NCBI RefSeq assembly: GCF_041146395.1
Contig: NC_090986.1
Location: 47,652,001-47,716,000, forward strand
DNA: 64,000 bases
Source: Eulemur rufifrons
Taxonomy: Eukaryota > Chordata > Mammalia > Primates > Lemuridae
Direction: 5' to 3'
The position numbers and the translations under genes were made by a program. Of the stretch, positions 58,128 to 64,000 are shown piece by piece; position 1 is the first letter of the stretch, and every line of letters begins with the position of its first letter. The notes beneath the pieces are model-generated. The model did not search any database. It saw nothing but the letters and a program-made list of their open reading frames with translations, and had not been told where the DNA came from.

Positions 58128-59376
58128 TGGAATATTTGATTTCCTTAAGTACTAAGTTTGGCAGTTGATATCTCTGAAATTATACTTTGACACCTCTTTA
58201 TTTTATTTTATTTAATCCTGAAGGTACTTCCTCAGTCTTTCAAACACATGGTTTGGCTTGTGATTATCTTTCAAATATTTTTTAGAGTAATTTTTATGAA
58301 ACCATGGATAAGTCAAAAATTTGTGTTATTTTGAATATGAGTTCCATCCTGGAACCAGTGCAGTGAAGACAGCTCAAAATATCAACTAAATGTTTGGGAA
58401 AGATGTGGCTAATGAAAAAACTCAGAGCACATCAATGGTTTGAGAAGTTCCCTTCTGGTGATTTTAATCTTGAAAATAAGCCATGTGGGTGACCTGAGAT
58501 CAATGTGGATAATGATGAACTGAATGCTGTAATAGAAGAGAATCCATGTCAACCTATGTGTGAATTAACAGTGAGGTTTAATGTTACTATTCCAACAGTA
58601 TCAGACCATTTGAAACAAATGGACAAGGTAAAGAAGCTGGATAGATGGGTACCACATGGATTAAATGAGCATCAGAAGAGAAATCATCTCGAAGCTTGTC
58701 TTTCTCTGCTGTCATGACATAAAGGGGAACCATTTCTACACCAAATTGTTGCATGTGATGAAAAATGGATTCTGTTTGACAATCGCAAGCATTCGGCCCC
58801 ATGGTTGGATAAAGATGAAGTGCTAGAGAAACACAGTCCAGAACCGAATATTCATTGAAGAAACCTAATGGCGTCTGTTTGGTGGTCCAGCACTGGTATT
58901 ATCCACTACAGCTTCATGAAACCTGGTCAGTCGATTACAGCAGAAGTCTACTGCAACCGATTGGACAAAATGATGATGCTTGTGATTAAGCAGCCGAGAA
59001 TGGCCAATAGGGACAGGCCAATCCTCTTGCAAAACCACATGTCACAAAAAAAATAACACAGCTCAAACTATAGAGGCTGGACTTGGAAACTCTCTGACAT
59101 CCACTGTATTCACCAGACTTTGCACCAACTGACTACCACTTCTTCCAGGCTTTGGACCTCTTCTTGCAAGGAAAAATATTCAATTCCCAACAAGCTGTAG
59201 AAAACGCCTTTGGAAATTTTATCGCCACTCACTCTCGCTCTTTGCTGCTGCCATAAGCAAGCTACCGTTAAGATGGCAAAACTGTGTAGATAGTTTAGGC
59301 ACATACTTTGATTAATTGTACTGCTTCTTGTTTGAGATATAATAAACTAAACTTTTGATTTGAAATTGGACATATT
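58128..59376 (+). mobile_element. Mariner (Hsmar2-like) DNA transposon, second copy, dead
   Basis: Same family and orientation as the copy at 24976-26253, about 1.25 kb. TA flanks the left end (58126-58127). Ends form an imperfect inverted repeat ('tggaatatttgatttcc' and 'gaaattggacatattta'). The L1M sequence resumes at once on the right ('ataaattatggcagtatgtt'), so the insertion point is clear to within a few bases. Confidence 0.9.
58300..59310 (+). pseudogene. Mariner transposase pseudogene (copy 2)
   Basis: The helix-turn-helix part is readable as NVTIPTVSDHLKQMDKVKKLDRWVPHGLNEHQKRNHLEACLS in 58505-58717, then a TGA. The first catalytic region is intact (CDEKWILFDN). After another stop comes MASVWWSSTGIIHYSFMKPGQSITAEVYCNRLDKM (58868-59056). 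The second catalytic motif, normally HDNARPH, reads QNHMSQKK and has lost its Asp. The third, YSPDFAPTDYHFF, is kept. There is a TGA in place of an arginine codon before the first catalytic part, as in copy 1. The N-terminal 60 codons are frameshifted. Not functional. Confidence 0.9.
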
Positions 59377-59560
59377 TAATGAACTAATAAATTATGGCAG
59401 TATGTTACATATAATAATTTAATTTTATGAGCAATAAATACTTTCAAATGTTAAGTAAAAAAATCAATAGATATGATATGGCAATTATACATGTAAGTTA
59501 GCTATATTATAATATCTCAGTGTGGTGGAATTATGGGGTTCAATTTTTTTTATGCAGATT
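59377..59560 (+). mobile_element. Old L1M fragment, right part
   Basis: 'ataaattatggcagtatgtt', a 'aaatactttcaaatgttaag' block and 'gatatgatatggcaattata' continue the L1M 3' UTR pattern from 58127. Confidence 0.5.
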
Positions 59561-59780
59561 CCATGGAGAAATCATGAATTGATTTAACATACATATTATA
59601 TTTAAAACAGGAAGTCCAAACGTATAAGATATTCTTATTTCTAGCATTAGTATAGAGCTACATGGCGCTTGAGTGAATATTTATCAAGTAGCTACATGTG
59701 CTAGGCAGTGTACAAAGGCTTTGTATAAAAATATATGTTGGTGGGGGTGTGGTGAGTGGGTATGTGTAGGTGTAGAAATT

Positions 59781-59826
59781 ACATATATATATATATATAT
59801 ATATATGTGAACACACACATATATAA
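59781..59826 (+). repeat. AT/AC microsatellite
   Basis: About 24 bases of AT units followed by a short AC run and more AT. Preceded by a GT-rich patch (59738-59775). Confidence 0.95.
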
Positions 59827-59879
59827 CCTTTTGTAATATTGGTACTTTTTTTTCAGTATCCAAATGCTTATTTTATAAA

Positions 59880-60150
59880 ACATTCTCATGATTTATCTTG
59901 TCTGTTTTTAATCCCCAAAATAATCCTAAGGAGAAAATGATATTATCCTTGCTTGACAGAATGTTCATTAAATTTTATCATGTATTATTTCAAATCTTCA
60001 TAAAGTAATAAAAGATAAATAAAATTATCAAAACTACATATATTTAGAAAGTGAAGTTCAGAAAGTTTTAAAAATTGCCCAAGGCCACATAATTCTAATT
60101 GTCATCAGAAATTGAGCCGGGATCTCTCTGACTTTATAACTAAATATGAT
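59880..60150 (-). mobile_element. MIR SINE with an internal insertion
   Basis: 'tttaatccccaaaataatcc' and 'gatattatccttgcttgaca' are the first part, then about 85 unrelated AT-rich bases (about 59960-60045), then 'gaagttcagaaagttttaaa', 'attgcccaaggccacataat' and 'gagccgggatctctctgact' continue the MIR on the minus strand. Confidence 0.75.
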
Positions 60151-60599
60151 TATTAAATTTTTACAGAGAGAAAAATAAAACGAAGAAAGGTAGAGAGAAA
60201 TCAAAGGTCACTCAGTGATTCAAACGATGCAAACCAAGGTAATATGGCTCTGTATTATCTGAAAGCAAAGTCAGTTGTAGCCTGGCCCTTTATGAATGGG
60301 ATTAAGAGCAAAGAGATCCAGACCCCTTTTTTCAGTCAAACTCAACTTTTCTCTGATTCTTATTGACTTCCCACCCAATCCTCAGTCCCTCAGGACCCGA
60401 AAGGATAGGTTTAGATAGTCAAACTGACCCCTGACAAATATAATTTTATCATCGCTAGCCAAATGTCTTATCTTCTGTGAATTTCATTTTTCTTCTTTCA
60501 AAAATGATACCTACTTCATAGAAGTGCGAGAATATAGAGATTTGCAAAAAGCACAGTATGTGACACAGAAGAAATAAACCAGTAAAATTTTTTTGTTCC
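60151..60599. other. Intergenic DNA, nothing recognised
   Basis: No repeats or genes recognised. Confidence 0.35.
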
Positions 60600-60970
60600 T
60601 GTACGTTGCCTTAGCCTTCATTAGCATCTTTTCCTGTTTCTCCATTTCTGAATCCTACTTATGTTTAAAGCTCCACTAAGATTCCTTCTCCTTAAGAAAA
60701 TTTTGTTTCTATACTCTTAGAAGAATTCTAATCCACTGCTGAATTCTGAAAGCCTTTTCTCCATATCCTTTATAGTAACTATAGCAATTTTACTTTGGAA
60801 CAGAATCATATTGGTACAATGTCTTACTGTTCTACTTGCCTATCTGCTCCCCATAAAAATTTAGTTTTGTTCACAATTGATGAGGCACTTCTTAAGGGTC
60901 AGGACTTATTAAGTCATTAGAGATTCAGCAAAAAAAGGCAAAATCCCTGCTATAGAATGTTTCGCAGTAC
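60600..60970 (+). mobile_element. L2 LINE 3' region, worn
   Basis: 'aagctccactaagattcctt', 'cttactgttctacttgccta', and then 'gcaaaaaaggcaaaatccct' resemble L2 3' sequence. Diverged; tentative. Confidence 0.5.
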
Positions 60971-61539
<569 letters not shown>

Positions 61540-61552
61540 TGTCTTTTAAATA

Positions 61553-62338
61553 CAGATGCTACTTTACTTACAATGGGATTACATCCCAATAAACCCATCA
61601 TAAATTGAAAATATCATAAGTTGAAAATGCATTTAACCTAACCTACTGAACATCATAGCTTAGCCTAGCCTAACTTAAGTGTGCTCAGAACACTCACATT
61701 GGCCTACAGTTGGGCAAAACCATCTAACACAAAGCCTCTTTTATAATAATAAAGTGTTGAATATGTCATGTAATTTACTAAATATTGTATTCTAAGTGAA
61801 AAATAGAATGGCTGTATGGGTGCTTACCAATAACATACATAGCTGAAAGTGCACTTGGCCTAAAGAATGTTTGAAATATTGAACAAAATTTAACTGCTGG
61901 GTGATGAGGATGCTCTATAGCCTCAGGGTCATCAATTTCTCTCTTTTGTGATAAGGCTCAAGACTACCTGGTAGAAGGCACTGGGGCATTGATACTTGTT
62001 GATGGTTTACCAGGCATAGTGTTCTTTAGGAAGATATCAAGTTTTGAATATACAGTTTTTTCTTCTTTTCATTATTATCCAAGAAAACACTGGCAGCACA
62101 TTACACTGTACAGTATCGGTTATTTACCCTCATGATCATTTGGCTGCGTGGACCTGTGGCCTGCTGGTACTGTCCAGCATCTTGAGAGAGTATTGCACTG
62201 CATAGCTCATTGCTAGCCTGGGGAAAAAATCAGAATTCGAAATTTTCAGTACAGTTTGTACTAAATGCATATCACTTTCACACCACTGAAAAGTCAAAAT
62301 ATTGTTCAGTCAAACCATCATAAGTAGGGGACCGTCTA
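61553..62338. mobile_element. Tigger-type DNA transposon, non-autonomous
   Basis: Terminal inverted repeats: left 'cagatgctactttacttaca' and right, read in reverse, 'tagacggtcccctacttatg'. TA flanks both ends (61551-61552 and 62339-62340), as for Tc1/mariner elements. Interior blocks 'ggattacatcccaataaacc', 'acatcatagcttagcctagc' and 'cattggcctacagttgggca' are typical of a Tigger-derived element. No transposase frame remains. Confidence 0.8.
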
Positions 62339-62684
62339 TAATAAACATACACATATATGTATACATGTATATATAACGAATAAAACAAATTTCTCAACAA
62401 GAACTTTACCCAATAACCGGTTTATATAATATTAGCTACATCAAAGAAAAATGAAAGGAAACTAAGAAATTACCTATTCTTTCTAACAAGAATTTCTTTT
62501 TGGATACCTTAAAACCTAGCTAAAGACTTTGAAGTGGTTGGAATTCGGGCTTTGGACAAACTTGCATCAAATTGTGGTTCTACTTACTAGATTTGTTACC
62601 TAGGATGATTGTGGTGTTATGATATATATGTTGGTTTTTGTTTATAGTTCCTAGCTCATATTAATAACTCTCACAGTCCTTGTT
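62339..62684. other. AT-rich DNA, nothing recognised
   Basis: No repeats or genes recognised. Confidence 0.35.
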
Positions 62685-63505
62685 ATAATGTTGGGGTGGT
62701 TTAGCCTTCAGGAGCAGCCCTCAAGAGATCTCTCTCTCTGACCTTCTCCTCTCCTCCTCATACCTCCCAAGGCAGGACTCTCTCTGATTGTGGTCTAATG
62801 ACCCTCATTGGAGAAAGAGTCCTGCCCAGTACCCTGCAGGAAGGAATGCTACACAGAGAGGCCAGGAAGAATCTGAACAGACAGGACTTACTGGGTTTAG
62901 ATCATGTGCTTTTTGACCAATCATACATCCACATGGTTGTCAATCATGCCTGTGTAATGAAGTCTCCATTAAAACCCAAGGGGATCGGGTTTGGAGACCT
63001 TTCCAATAGCTGAACACAAGGAGGAGGCTCCTGGAGGATGGCACACCCAAGGGAGGCATAGAGGCTCCATACCCCTTCCCCATACCCTAGATGCCCTATG
63101 CATCTCCTCCTCTGTATCCTTTGCAATCTCCTATACAAGAAACGGGTAAATATAAGTGTTCCACTGAGTTCTGTGAGCCACTCCAGCAAATTAATGAACT
63201 CAAAGAGGGAGGGGAGTCATGAGAATCCCAGCTTCAAGCTGGTTGATCAGAAGCTTTGGAGGCCTGCACTTGTGACTGGTGTGTATGGGGAGGGGGTGCG
63301 TCTTGGGGACTGAGCCCTCACTCTGTGGCATCTGACACTGTCTCTGGGTAGATAGTATTTGAATTGAATTAGAGAACTGCCAGCTGGTGTCCACTGCTCG
63401 GCATATGGGGAAAAAAACCCATATTTGGCCACAGAAATCCTCTTCTGTGTTGACTGTTGTGGAGTTTAGAGGAAAGCACAGTTTGGGGAGTGTTTTTCTC
63501 AAAGC
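62685..63505 (+). mobile_element. Solitary LTR, ERVL class (MER21-like)
   Basis: 'tggggtggtttagccttcag', 'gacaggacttactgggttta', 'tgtgctttttgaccaatcat', 'gcctgtgtaatgaagtctcc', 'gttctgtgagccactccagc' and 'gggactgagccctcactctg' follow a long ERVL-class LTR, MER21 type as far as I can tell, about 820 bases. Frames 62944-63189, 63098-63313 and 63200-63502 lie in the LTR and are not genes. Confidence 0.7.
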
Positions 63506-63569
63506 AGTGATAAATCAGTAACATTAACCATGACCTCAAACACAATCATAACCAGAAAGCTGTGAATTG

Positions 63570-63760
63570 CCAAATGTTTAACATACCAGGCATTATGTTA
63601 AATATCTACTAAATTTTATCATGTTTAATCCTCATTAAACCATTGAAATAAGTATTGCTACACCACATAGACAATTGAGGTCTAGAGAAATGAATTAATT
63701 GGATTCAATCTCATATCTGACTGACTCCAATGGCCAGACTCTTAAGTACAAGAAACATGG
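63570..63760 (-). mobile_element. MIR SINE (minus)
   Basis: 'aacataccaggcattatgtt', 'tttaatcctcattaaaccat', 'gacaattgaggtctagagaa' and 'gactgactccaatggccaga' follow MIR on the minus strand. Confidence 0.75.
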
Positions 63761-63774
63761 TGCTTCCTGTTTGA

Positions 63775-63895
63775 ATTAATTTCCTTTTATCAATAAAAGA
63801 GAGGTACTTACACTTAACAAGACTGTTGAGATGATTAAATGTGTCAAATCATATGAAGGGTCTGTAACACGAGGTTAACACTCAATAAACTAGTG
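63775..63895 (+). mobile_element. MIR SINE 3' part (plus)
   Basis: 'tgttgagatgattaaatgtg' and 'ttaacactcaataaactagt' match the 3' half of MIR in forward orientation, facing the minus-strand MIR just before it. Confidence 0.6.
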
Positions 63896-64000
63896 GAAAA
63901 CAAACAAACAAAAATTATGTAGCAATGTAAGATGTGAGTGTCAGAATCAACCCTTGTGATTTAGTTTCCCCTTTTCAGGTTGCCAATAAGTTAACTAAGC

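Noticed and set aside
62944..63502. Overlapping minus-strand frames of 60-100 residues
   Set aside because: All lie in an ERVL-class LTR, which is non-coding.

Overview
This window reads as an AT-rich, gene-poor stretch of a strepsirrhine primate genome, most likely a Malagasy lemur. Three things point there. The two full-length Alu copies (49038-49380 and 61189-61539) carry the lemur-type linker between monomers (an A/T-rich 'ttatatggacaactaaaaat' stretch before the second monomer). Several young L1 3' ends (21405-22210, 24412-24626, 35395-35600, 52466-55259) share a 3' UTR ending in a 'ggggtacaaa..tttaggtta' type segment plus a polypurine G-rich tract that differs from anthropoid L1. The older repeat layers (MIR, L2, MaLR and ERVL LTRs, Tigger, Hsmar2-like mariner, MER1-type hAT) are those expected in any primate. 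No complete protein-coding gene is visible.

Layout. 1-4063: old L1 fragments, a truncated MST-type LTR and an LTR-internal-LTR remnant of an MLT1 element. 4064-10110: mostly unrecognised AT-rich DNA with MIR and very old LINE pieces. 10440-12790: a less AT-rich block that I cannot assign. 15480-17693: an L1M 3' end, a processed pseudogene fragment of BCR on the minus strand, and a Tigger DNA transposon. 21405-26253: two young L1 tails and a near-complete but dead mariner. 26260-31000: poor in transposons, with two segments that look like conserved non-coding (enhancer-like) elements. 32380-33570: ERVL pol remnant. 35395-41470: old repeats and unrecognised DNA. 41470-44480: a nest of repeats, namely an LTR broken by a MER1-type element, a truncated U6 pseudogene with a clear target duplication, an L1 piece and a probable ERVL 3' half. 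45303-45584: the only candidate protein-coding exon, on the minus strand. 46843-55259: an old L1/HAL1 5' half with an Alu in it, L2, two LTRs, and a twin-primed (5'-inverted) young L1. 55270-64000: L2, an L1M fragment split by a second mariner, MIRs, an Alu, a Tigger-type element and an ERVL-class LTR.

There is no operon-like or multi-gene system here. The biology is that of retrotransposition (L1, with Alu, U6 and BCR copies made in trans by L1), cut-and-paste transposons now dead, and possibly some long-range regulatory sequence. The points most worth following are the candidate exon, the two enhancer-like segments, the U6 and BCR retrocopies and the unassigned block at 10440-12790. All family names were given by recognising sequence, not by a database search.
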